This document shows, one piece after another, positions 1 to 7,326 of a stretch of 64,000 nt of DNA. Each line of letters starts with the position of its first letter. Position 1 is the first letter of the stretch. This DNA comes from Negativibacillus massiliensis. Its GTDB lineage: Bacteria > Bacillota > Clostridia > Oscillospirales > Ruminococcaceae. The stretch lies in NCBI RefSeq assembly GCF_900148495.1, contig NZ_FTRU01000008.1, positions 558,001 to 622,000 on the forward strand, written 5' to 3'. Below the pieces are notes generated by a model. The model was not told the origin of the DNA. It made no database searches and saw nothing but the letters and a program-made list of their open reading frames with translations. Both the position numbers and the translations under genes were made by a program.

Positions 1-1265
1 ACCATGGTCTTGAAGTCAGGTTTCTTAGCAAGAATTACGGTTGGTTTTACAAAGTAACCTTTGGAACCGTCGTAACCGCCGCAGAGAACCTCAGCATCTT
101 CAGAAGCGTTTGCATAGTCGATGTATTCAGAGATCTTGGTGAAGGAAGCTTTGTCGATAACAGCACACATGAAGTTTGTGAAGTCTCTTGGATCACCCAT
201 CTTCAGTTTTGCAGTTTCGTTGAGCAGACCTTCTTTTACCTGTGGCCAGATGCTTGCAGGGATGTAAGCACGGGAAGCAGCAGAACATTTCTGACCCTGG
301 AATTCGAATGCGCCGCGAACCATTGCAGCAACCAGAGGTTCAACCTGTGCAGTTGGATGAGCAAAGATGAAGTCTTTACCGCCAGTTTCGCCGACCAGAC
401 GAGGATAGGAATGATATTTTGCGATGTTTTCACCAACCAGAGACCATACACCGCTGAATACAGCTGTGGAACCGGTGAAGTGGAAACCTGCCATACGAGG
501 ATCAGACAGCAGATATTTGCTGACATCAGAACCACGGCATGGAACAAAGTTGATAACGCCGTCTGGCAGTCCAGCTTCTTTCATCAGCTGCATGAAGTAG
601 TAGTTGGAAAGAGCAGCGGTCTGAGCTGGTTTCCAGATAACGGTGTTGCCCATGATTGCTGGAGCGGTGCAGAGGTTGCCGCCGATAGAGGTAAAGTTAA
701 ATGGAGAAATAGCCATTACAAAGCCATCCAGAGGACGGTACTCGGTGCGGTTCCATACGCCATGGGAGTTTTCTGGCTGCTGTTTGTAGATCTGTTCAGC
801 AAATGCAACGTTGAAGCGCAGGAAGTCTGCAAGCTCGCAAGCAGAGTCAATCTCAGCCTGGAAAGCGGTTTTGCTCTGACCAAGCATGGTAGCGGCATTC
901 ATCTTTGCACGCCATGGACCGGTCAGCAGGTCAGCAGCTTTCAGGAAGATGGAAGCTCTGTGTTCCCAAGGCATGTTAGCCCATTCTTCTTTTGCAACCA
1001 TTGCAGCATCAGCAGCCAGTTTCAGTTCTTCTTCGCCAGCAATGTTGTATTCAGCCAGAACATGGTTGAAGTCATGAGGCATAACACATTTGCCTTTGTT
1101 GCCGGTGTGGTACTCTTTGCCGCCGATGATGATCGGAATTTCAACCTGAATGGAAGCCTGACGATCCAGTTCTTTTTTCAGCGCTTCACGCTCCGGGCTG
1201 CCTGGCAGATAAGCTTTTACAGGCTCATTGTATGCTTTTGGAATTGCGAAGTTTGCGTTGCTCAT
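1..1265 (-). CDS. L-glutamate gamma-semialdehyde (1-pyrroline-5-carboxylate) dehydrogenase, C-terminus cut off
   Basis: NAD(P)-dependent aldehyde dehydrogenase that would oxidise glutamate semialdehyde (open form of P5C) to glutamate. The first 421 codons are visible and the gene runs out of the window. Visible motifs are the N-terminal PruA/RocA-like segment, the cofactor-site glutamate in ETGGKDF, and the catalytic cysteine in GQKCSAASR. The ATG at 1265 has a GGAAAGGA box about ten bases upstream. It lies directly downstream of the hydroxyproline dehydratase gene but beyond a strong terminator, so it may have its own promoter or depend on read-through. Its position fits the pathway: HypD yields P5C, and this enzyme would carry it to glutamate. 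Family assignment is firm; the substrate is inferred from resemblance and context. Confidence 0.85.
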   Translation of the reverse strand, partial: MSNANFAIPKAYNEPVKAYLPGSPEREALKKELDRQASIQVEIPIIIGGKEYHTGNKGKCVMPHDFNHVLAEYNIAGEEELKLAADAAMVAKEEWANMPWEHRASIFLKAADLLTGPWRAKMNAATMLGQSKTAFQAEIDSACELADFLRFNVAFAEQIYKQQPENSHGVWNRTEYRPLDGFVMAISPFNFTSIGGNLCTAPAIMGNTVIWKPAQTAALSNYYFMQLMKEAGLPDGVINFVPCRGSDVSKYLLSDPRMAGFHFTGSTAVFSGVWSLVGENIAKYHSYPRLVGETGGKDFIFAHPTAQVEPLVAAMVRGAFEFQGQKCSAASRAYIPASIWPQVKEGLLNETAKLKMGDPRDFTNFMCAVIDKASFTKISEYIDYANASEDAEVLCGGYDGSKGYFVKPTVILAKKPDFKTM

Positions 1266-1317
1266 GGTGTTGACATCCTTTCCAAAGTATATATTGATAA
1301 AGTTATATTATTCTAAG

Positions 1318-1361
1318 AAAAAGGGGGGCAGGGCGTTTTATAAAGGAGGAAGCCGCCCCCC
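1318..1361 (-). terminator. Intrinsic terminator after hypD
   Basis: On the minus strand a GGGGGGC / GCCCCCC stem (1355-1361 with 1323-1329) is followed by five U residues. It begins 11 bases after the hypD stop and separates that gene from the dehydrogenase gene. Confidence 0.8.
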
Positions 1362-1371
1362 AAAAGACATG

Positions 1372-3747
1372 CTAATTAAAAGACTGTTCGGTTCTTGCGA
1401 TGATCTCATCCTGCAATGCGCGGCTGAGGTTGCGGAAGTGGTCGCTGTAACCGGCAACACGAACGATCAGGTCTTTGTATTCTTCCGGATTGTTCTGTGC
1501 ATCGATCAGAGTCTGACGGTCGATAACGTTGAACTGGATATGGTGACCGTCCATGCTGAAGTAGGAGCGAACCAGATTTGCCATGTTGTCAAGACCTTCT
1601 TCGCCCGCAACAACGCTTGGGGTAAATTTCTGGTTAAGCAGAGTACCACCGGTGCGCAGGTGATCCATCTTGGAGCAGGATTTGATAACTGCAGTTGGTC
1701 CGTGAACGTCAGCGCCTTTTTCAGGGGAGATACCTTCCGAAACTGGTTTGTGAGCCAGACGTCCGTTCGGGCTTGCAAGCATTACTTCACCGAAATAAAC
1801 GTGGCAGGTGGTTGGCAGCATGTTGATGCGATAGGTACCACCGCGAACGTTCGGACGACCGGAAACGGTGTGATAGTAATAGTCGAATACCGATTCCATG
1901 ATTTCGTCTGCATAGTCATCGTCGTTGCCGTATTTTGGTGTCTTGTTTGCAACGAAGTTGTAGATTTCAGGATAGCCCTCGAAGTTGTGGTCCAGAGCTT
2001 CCATCAGTTCATGCATGGTGAAGCGATGCTGTTCAAATACGTTGTATTTGATAGCAGCCAGCGAGTCAGTGATGGTACCGATACCAACACCCTGAATGTA
2101 GCTGGTGTTGTAACGTGCGCCGCCGCCGTTGTAGTCCTTACCTTTGCTGATACAATCGTTTGTGATGATCGAAAGGAATGGAGCTGGCATATATTCTTTG
2201 TAGATTTTTTCGATTACGTTGTTGCCGCGAATCTTGATATCTGCAAAATGACGAACCTGTTTTTTGTAAGCTTCAAACAGTTCATCGTAAGACTTGAAGT
2301 CTTCTGCATTACCAAGTTTTAAGCCCAGCTGTTTGTTGCTGACTGGATCAAAGCCGTTGTGCAGAGTGATTTCCAGAATCTTTGGAAGGTTGAAGTAACC
2401 GGTCAGAATATAAGCTTCGTTTCCGAATGCACCGGTCTCAACACATCCGCTGGTACCGCCGCGGCGAGCATCTTCAATCGACTTGCCTGCATTGAGCAGT
2501 TCCTGGATGATTGCATCGGTGTTGTAGAATGCCGGCTGACCCCAGCCTTTTCTGGAAATCTCGCATGCACGTTTGAGGAAACGCTGTGGGGTCTTTTTGC
2601 TGATCTGTACGTTGGAGCTTGGCTGGAGCAGTTTCATCTCATCCATGCAGTCCAGAATCAGGTAGCTGACATCGTTGACACCATCATGACCGTCTGGTGT
2701 GATACCGCCGGTATTGATGTTTGCAAAGTCGGTGTAGGTGCTGCTTTCTTTTAATGTAATACCAACCTTTGGTGGAGCTGGCTGGTTGTTGAATTTTACC
2801 CACAGACATTCGAGAAGTTCGAGTGCTTTTTCATCATCAAGGATGCCAGCTTCAACATCATGCTCATAGAATGGATAGAGGTGCTGGTCCAGACGACCTG
2901 GGCTGTAAGCATCCCAAGGGTTTAATTCAGTAGTAACACCCAGATGAACGAACCAGTACATCTGGATTGCCTGCCAGTAAGTTTCTGGTTTGTGAGCAGG
3001 AACGACATCACAGTTGTGAGCGATCTGCAGCAGCTCTTCTTTGCGGACTGGGTCTGTTTCTTTCTCTGCCATTTCACGAGCCATAGCAGCATAACGTTTG
3101 CCCAGAATCATGATGGCATCGCAGGCAATAGACATTGCTTTGAGCTCGTTTTGTTTGTCCAGAGCTTCTGGATCATTTAAAAAGTCCAGTTTATCCATTG
3201 CGTCCTGGATGTCTTTCTGATAATCCAGGAAACCTTTTGTGTAGATTTTCTGGGAACCAACGGTATGACCAGGACCACGCTGTTCCATAAATTCAGTGAA
3301 GATACCGGATTCATAGCAGTCGCGCCATTCTGGTGTCATTGCGTTGATGATCTTGTGACGGATCGAACGTTTTTCCCAGTATGGAATAATTTTTTCTTCC
3401 TGTAATTTCAAATCTTCATCGGTAACTTTGAAGCTGATCAGCTCACGGTCGTTCATGACATGCATGTCTTCCAGAGTGTGGCAGCACAGTTCCGGGAAGG
3501 TAGGAGATTTCTGTGGACCGTCGCCTTTTTCACCGACAATCAGTTCACCGTCGTTGATGCACAGGTGTTTGTGTTCCATAAAATATTTGAACGCGAGTGC
3601 ACGCATTTCTGGAACCGAAACACTGCCTTCATACATTTTGTAAGCATCGGTCATCAGGTCGGCACGTTCCATGTAGATTCTTGCTGGAGTGTCTACGCTC
3701 TGACGACGAAGCTTTTTGATTCGTTCGTTCATTCCTCTTTCTTCCAT
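1372..3747 (-). CDS. hypD: trans-4-hydroxy-L-proline dehydratase (glycyl radical enzyme)
   Basis: Oxygen-sensitive glycyl radical enzyme that dehydrates trans-4-hydroxy-L-proline to 1-pyrroline-5-carboxylate. The 791-residue protein matches the Clostridioides difficile HypD family along its whole length as I remember it. The catalytic loop GTSGCVETG puts the thiyl cysteine at C435 and the general base at E437. The radical glycine lies in RVAGYSDHF at G766, close to the C-terminus. The ATG at 3747 follows AAAGGAGA. The activase gene ends 60 bases upstream and is almost surely cotranscribed. The substrate is likely collagen- or diet-derived hydroxyproline. Unlike the best-known C. difficile locus, which pairs hypD with the reductase proC, the neighbour here is an oxidising dehydrogenase. 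Note that the symbol hypD is also used for an unrelated hydrogenase maturation gene. Confidence 0.95.
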   Translation of the reverse strand: MEERGMNERIKKLRRQSVDTPARIYMERADLMTDAYKMYEGSVSVPEMRALAFKYFMEHKHLCINDGELIVGEKGDGPQKSPTFPELCCHTLEDMHVMNDRELISFKVTDEDLKLQEEKIIPYWEKRSIRHKIINAMTPEWRDCYESGIFTEFMEQRGPGHTVGSQKIYTKGFLDYQKDIQDAMDKLDFLNDPEALDKQNELKAMSIACDAIMILGKRYAAMAREMAEKETDPVRKEELLQIAHNCDVVPAHKPETYWQAIQMYWFVHLGVTTELNPWDAYSPGRLDQHLYPFYEHDVEAGILDDEKALELLECLWVKFNNQPAPPKVGITLKESSTYTDFANINTGGITPDGHDGVNDVSYLILDCMDEMKLLQPSSNVQISKKTPQRFLKRACEISRKGWGQPAFYNTDAIIQELLNAGKSIEDARRGGTSGCVETGAFGNEAYILTGYFNLPKILEITLHNGFDPVSNKQLGLKLGNAEDFKSYDELFEAYKKQVRHFADIKIRGNNVIEKIYKEYMPAPFLSIITNDCISKGKDYNGGGARYNTSYIQGVGIGTITDSLAAIKYNVFEQHRFTMHELMEALDHNFEGYPEIYNFVANKTPKYGNDDDYADEIMESVFDYYYHTVSGRPNVRGGTYRINMLPTTCHVYFGEVMLASPNGRLAHKPVSEGISPEKGADVHGPTAVIKSCSKMDHLRTGGTLLNQKFTPSVVAGEEGLDNMANLVRSYFSMDGHHIQFNVIDRQTLIDAQNNPEEYKDLIVRVAGYSDHFRNLSRALQDEIIARTEQSFN

Positions 3748-3807
3748 GATACATTCTCCTTTAAAATGCTGGGTTGTAATATGAAAATGTGAATTTTTGT
3801 TCTGTAC

Positions 3808-4722
3808 TTAACCGCCGATTTTAATATTAGTAAAACCAGCGTCAATAAATTGCTGCATGATCTCTTCCAAGCGTTCCTGAGAAGGTTTTTCGAAGGTAAC
3901 GCCTTTATACTCCTCACCGAGCTTTTCATATTTGTGATTGCCGGTATTGTGGTATGGAAGCAGATTTGTTTTTAAAATGCGGATGTTGTTTTCCTTTAAG
4001 AAGGAAATGATATCCTGAATATCCTGATCATCTGTGTTGACCGGAACAATCAGTGGAAGTCTCAGGTTAATGGTAGCACCAGCAGCGCTGAGCTTCTTGA
4101 GATTGTCTAAAATCAGAACATTGTCCTGTCCCATATATTTTTTGTGGCGTTCTGGGTCGATCAGCTTGATGTCATACAGGAAAGTATCTACATAAGGAAG
4201 GATTCTTTCATAATTTTCCCATGGAGCATATCCGCAGGTATCAATTGCGATGTTAAATCCTTTTTTGTGAAGCTGACGGGTCAGTTCTTCAATATATTCC
4301 GGAGACTGGAGCATGACCTCACCGCCGGAAAGGGTAACGCCGCCGCCTGATTCCTCATAGAACATCTGATCTTTTTGAATCTCTTTGATCAGGTCACGGA
4401 TTGCATAGGTTTGACCACAGATTTCACGGGCATTGTTTAAGCAGTATTCAGTGCAGGTTCCGCAGGCATCACATTTGGTGCGATCTGCTAAAAACTGTCC
4501 GTTTACTTCTTTGATGCCATGCTGCGGACAAATTTCTGCGCATCGGCCACAGGAAGTGCAGCGCTCTGCATTATACAACAGTTCCGGAGCAAAGTTCTGG
4601 CTTTCCGGATTGTGGCACCACCAGCAGTTTAAGGCACAGCCTTTGAAGAAGATGGTGGTACGGATTCCGTCACCATCGTGAACGGAAAATTTTTGAATGT
4701 TGATGATGTTTGGAAAATTCAT
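3808..4722 (-). CDS. Glycyl radical enzyme activase for HypD (radical SAM)
   Basis: Radical SAM activating enzyme that would install the glycyl radical on HypD. The 304-residue protein begins at ATG 4722, preceded by GAGGG at good spacing; an upstream in-frame ATG (4773) lacks a comparable site. The SAM cluster motif GCALNCWWC gives C29, C33 and C36. Two further 4Fe-4S clusters follow in CTSCGRCAEIC and CDACGTCTEYC, as is typical of activases. The SAM-binding GGE motif lies in SGGGVTLSGGEVML. It is the first gene of the activase-hypD operon and has a consensus-like promoter upstream. A role on another glycyl radical enzyme is unlikely given the adjacency. Confidence 0.93.
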   Translation of the reverse strand: MNFPNIINIQKFSVHDGDGIRTTIFFKGCALNCWWCHNPESQNFAPELLYNAERCTSCGRCAEICPQHGIKEVNGQFLADRTKCDACGTCTEYCLNNAREICGQTYAIRDLIKEIQKDQMFYEESGGGVTLSGGEVMLQSPEYIEELTRQLHKKGFNIAIDTCGYAPWENYERILPYVDTFLYDIKLIDPERHKKYMGQDNVLILDNLKKLSAAGATINLRLPLIVPVNTDDQDIQDIISFLKENNIRILKTNLLPYHNTGNHKYEKLGEEYKGVTFEKPSQERLEEIMQQFIDAGFTNIKIGG

Positions 4723-4777
4723 AAGAATCCCTCTAAATTTCATAATATGAAAATAATCAAGAATTAATTTCAACTAC

Positions 4778-4806
4778 ATTATAAAACATCGCGACAATAA
4801 AATCAA
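4778..4806 (-). promoter_or_regulatory. Promoter for the hydroxyproline operon
   Basis: Read on the minus strand this is TTGATT, 17 bases, TATAAT. The start of transcription would fall about 50 bases before the activase ATG. Confidence 0.65.
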
Positions 4807-4872
4807 ATCGCAGAATTATAGAAAAAATAAAGCTTCTTTTATTCAAAACAGACAAGAAAGCACTCGATAATT

Positions 4873-4889
4873 TTTTATCAATGATAAAA
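4873..4889. promoter_or_regulatory. Candidate operator, perfect 8-bp inverted repeat
   Basis: TTTTATCA-A-TGATAAAA is a perfect palindrome around one base. It lies about 70 bases upstream of the -35 box of the hydroxyproline operon, a position that suits an activator. The protein that would bind is not encoded in view. Confidence 0.4.
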
Positions 4890-4940
4890 TTGATGCAAAA
4901 ATATTTTACTATATGAAATATCAATGAAAAATAGAATAAA

Positions 4941-4975
4941 AAAAGCCGCCTGATGAAAAACATCAGACGGCTTTT
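4941..4975. terminator. Bidirectional terminator
   Basis: AAAAGCCG and CTGATG pair with CATCAG and CGGCTTTT across an AAAAA loop, with U runs in both directions. It ends the small wall-anchor-like gene that stops at 4988 and insulates the hydroxyproline promoter. Confidence 0.85.
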
Positions 4976-4987
4976 GAAAACGGCAGA

Positions 4988-5194
4988 TTAGCGTTTCTTT
5001 TTCTTTGCTGCGGAAATTACAAGCAGCAGAACGATTACGATTGCGGAGACAGCCAGCAGACCAATTACAACAGGAACCATGTTGTTGTCACCGGTATTTG
5101 GATTTTCTACTGCGAATGCAACTGGAGTCAGAGCGAAAAAGGATACTGCAAAAGCAGAAAGAAAAGTCAGAAAACGATTGATTGTGCTGCGCAT
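4988..5194 (-). CDS. Small secreted protein with a wall-sorting-like C-terminus
   Basis: A 68-residue protein consisting of a signal peptide (hydrophobic stretch ending around ALTPVAFA), almost no mature domain, an NPNTGD motif, a hydrophobic helix and a KKKKR tail. This is the architecture of a sortase substrate with the cargo reduced to a few residues. NPxTG differs from the classical LPxTG. The ATG at 5194 is preceded by GGAAAGGATG; a longer frame to 5290 lacks a good site and would bury the signal peptide. No sortase gene is in the window. Alternatively it is simply a small membrane protein. Function unknown. Confidence 0.6.
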   Translation of the reverse strand: MRSTINRFLTFLSAFAVSFFALTPVAFAVENPNTGDNNMVPVVIGLLAVSAIVIVLLLVISAAKKKKR

Positions 5195-5335
5195 GAAAAG
5201 CACATCCTTTCCATAAAAGAATTGTAACAGTAAGTCTATTATAGTCCCATGTTTTACCACTGTCAAGTGGAATAAGGGGAGAAAGAGCAATTCTTGTGAA
5301 ATCGGATCGATTTTTGTAGGTGAAAAAGAAAGCAG

Positions 5336-6127
5336 TTATTTCATAAGGGAAGAAATGCGATAAACCTCGCAGGCATTCTGAAAGGTTTGATCTGCAAACT
5401 GCTGTGGGTTTACGCCCTTAATTTCTGCGAGCTTTTCAATCATGCGGGTGAGCATGGTGGAATCGCAGCGTTTGCCGCGAAATGGTTCCGGTGCCATGTA
5501 TGGGCAGTCTGTCTCGACCAGCAGCCGGTCCAGTGGGATTTCTGCAGCAGCTTCGACAGCGCGGCGGGCATTTTTAAAGGTGATAACGCCGGTAAATCCG
5601 ATGTACATTCCAAGGCGGAGAACCTCTTTTGCAACCTCTGCCGAGCCGGAAAAACAGTGCATAATGCCCTTTGGACGATACTTTTTGAGCAAATCCAAGG
5701 TGTCCTGATGGGCGTCACGGTTGTGAATGATGACAGGAACATCCAGATCTTTTGCCAAGGCAAGCTGCTCTTCAAAGATTTTTTTCTGGATATCGCGCGG
5801 AGCATCATCGTCATAATAGTAATCCAATCCGATTTCACCCAGAGCCATTGCCTTTTCATAGGAAAGCTGCTGTGCAATGACATCCAGATATTCTTTGGAA
5901 TTTTGTGCAGCGATCTCTGCCGACTGATCAGGGTGGATGCCGATACTGCAATAGACAAATGGATACTTTTTGGCAAGCTCGATACCTGCAAGATTGGCAT
6001 GGGTAGTGTTGCCAACATTCATAATGGCACGCACGCCATGGGAAGCCATCGAAGAAAGTAGGGTATCGCGGTCTTCATCAAAGCGTGGGTCATCGTAATG
6101 TGCGTGAGAGTCAAAAATATTTTGCAT
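5336..6127 (-). CDS. tatD: TatD family metal-dependent hydrolase (DNase)
   Basis: A 263-residue TIM-barrel hydrolase of the TatD family, whose members are Mg2+-dependent 3'-5' nucleases. The metal-binding start motif is DSHAHYDD, followed by GEIGLDYYYDD, a histidine in VIIHNRDAH, MHCFSGSAE, and the metal aspartate in LLVETDCPYMAPEP. The ATG at 6127 has GGAGG six bases upstream, better than the in-frame ATG at 6139. It lies downstream of metG, an HD protein and a GNAT gene on the same strand; metG-tatD proximity is common in Firmicutes. Housekeeping role in DNA degradation or repair, inferred from the family. Confidence 0.92.
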   Translation of the reverse strand: MQNIFDSHAHYDDPRFDEDRDTLLSSMASHGVRAIMNVGNTTHANLAGIELAKKYPFVYCSIGIHPDQSAEIAAQNSKEYLDVIAQQLSYEKAMALGEIGLDYYYDDDAPRDIQKKIFEEQLALAKDLDVPVIIHNRDAHQDTLDLLKKYRPKGIMHCFSGSAEVAKEVLRLGMYIGFTGVITFKNARRAVEAAAEIPLDRLLVETDCPYMAPEPFRGKRCDSTMLTRMIEKLAEIKGVNPQQFADQTFQNACEVYRISSLMK

Positions 6128-6162
6128 GAGTACCTCCATTTCATAGAGTTCAGGTGATATTT

Positions 6163-6633
6163 TTATGTATTAAAAAGGTGTTTTTCCATGATAAGAAAAG
6201 GATATTTTCCCCCATTGGTTGCAATCATTTCTTCTTTGCAGGGAAGAAATCCAGCACGTTGATAGACTTTTTGAGCTCGAATATTGAAAGAAGCAACGGA
6301 AAGACGAATTTTAGAGACAGTAGGAAAATAATCCAGAATAAATTGCTCAATCTCATCTAAGAATGTGCTGCCAAGTCCTTTGCCAGTCAGATCAGGGCGT
6401 AACCCTAAACCAATCTCCATAGAGAGATCATCGCGGGAAAGAGCGACAAATCCAATCAGAACTCCGTTTGAAAAAACACTCCAGTAATTTTCGCCACGTT
6501 TTTCTGGGGAAAGAAGTTCTTGCAAGTCTTCGGGATCGTTTTCCATATCGTAAAAGGAGTAGATACCTTCATAATGCCAATCCGCGATTTTTTCAGCATC
6601 CGATTGACTCATAAGGGAAAAATGAAATTGCAT
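6163..6633 (-). CDS. GNAT family N-acetyltransferase
   Basis: A 156-residue GNAT domain protein expected to move the acetyl group of acetyl-CoA to an amine. The acetyl-CoA loop is visible in LRPDLTGKGLGSTFLDEI (Q/RxxGxG/A type). The usual C-terminal strand follows in SVASFNIRAQKVYQRAGF, the signature of RimI-like small acetyltransferases. It sits between the HD protein and tatD with short gaps, so cotranscription is likely. The substrate cannot be told; both protein N-termini and small metabolites are possible. Confidence 0.85.
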   Translation of the reverse strand: MQFHFSLMSQSDAEKIADWHYEGIYSFYDMENDPEDLQELLSPEKRGENYWSVFSNGVLIGFVALSRDDLSMEIGLGLRPDLTGKGLGSTFLDEIEQFILDYFPTVSKIRLSVASFNIRAQKVYQRAGFLPCKEEMIATNGGKYPFLIMEKHLFNT

Positions 6634-6657
6634 AAAAAACCTCCTGTCGCAAGAAAA

Positions 6658-7260
6658 TCATATCAAATCCACCGACGAATTTTCCAGCACATTGGGAAGC
6701 AGGGAGTAGATGCTGCATCCGCAAAGTTGGTCAAAATGCTTTTTCACCTGCATGAATGCCTTCCATTTATCGATGGAATGTTCGGTTACACCATGACGCA
6801 GTGCGACATCGATAAGCCTTTTTTCGAGGATGCAGGCGCCGTTTGGCAGGGAGATGGCGTCACAAAGCTGAATCAAGCGATCGTAGTCGTCATAAGGACG
6901 ACTGTTTAAAAAATCCTGCAAAAAGGTAAGCTGGGCTTGTGTGCAGTCGATCTTTCCAATATAGGTGTGAATATCCTTACTTGGAAAAGAGTGGGTCAGG
7001 CAGATGCGGGCAATCTCAGGCTCTCCAAGCGATGTCATCAGGTCGTACCCGTCGAAGATGTGCCGGATGCCGCTGACCCCTGCACCGCGTCCAATGTCAT
7101 GCAGCAGTCCCATTACATAAGCGTTTTCTGGATTTAATCCTGCCTTTTGGGCAATGCGTTTTGCATTGTCCGCAACCGAAAGGCTGTGCTGCTCCCAAGG
7201 GCCGGGATTGCTTTGAACAGCTTGTCTGAGATAAGTTTGTGCATGGGCAGATGAAATCAC
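6658..7260 (-). CDS. HD domain phosphohydrolase-like protein
   Basis: A 200-residue protein with the HD signature: an early histidine in WEQHSLSVADNA, the HD pair in VMGLLHDIGRG, later histidines in IRHIFDGYD and LTHSFPSKD, and the distal aspartate in IQLCDAISL. Such proteins are metal-dependent phosphohydrolases acting on nucleotides or related phosphates. It lies just downstream of metG behind a terminator and upstream of the GNAT and tatD genes. The substrate is unknown. Confidence 0.8.
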   Translation of the reverse strand: MISSAHAQTYLRQAVQSNPGPWEQHSLSVADNAKRIAQKAGLNPENAYVMGLLHDIGRGAGVSGIRHIFDGYDLMTSLGEPEIARICLTHSFPSKDIHTYIGKIDCTQAQLTFLQDFLNSRPYDDYDRLIQLCDAISLPNGACILEKRLIDVALRHGVTEHSIDKWKAFMQVKKHFDQLCGCSIYSLLPNVLENSSVDLI

Positions 7261-7286
7261 AAAAATTCCCCCTATTCATCCAATCG

Positions 7287-7316
7287 AAAAAAGAGGAGCA
7301 ATCGCTCCTCTTTTTT
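7287..7316 (-). terminator. Terminator after metG
   Basis: AAAAAAGAGGAGC pairs with GCTCCTCTTTTTT around a four-base ATCG centre, 11 bases past the metG stop. The U run works in both directions. Confidence 0.9.
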
Positions 7317-7326
7317 GTATTACTGC

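Noticed and set aside
1228-2322. Plus-strand frame across the hypD terminator and gene end
   Set aside because: Shadow of hypD. The AAGGAGG inside 1344-1351 lies in the terminator loop and precedes no credible gene.
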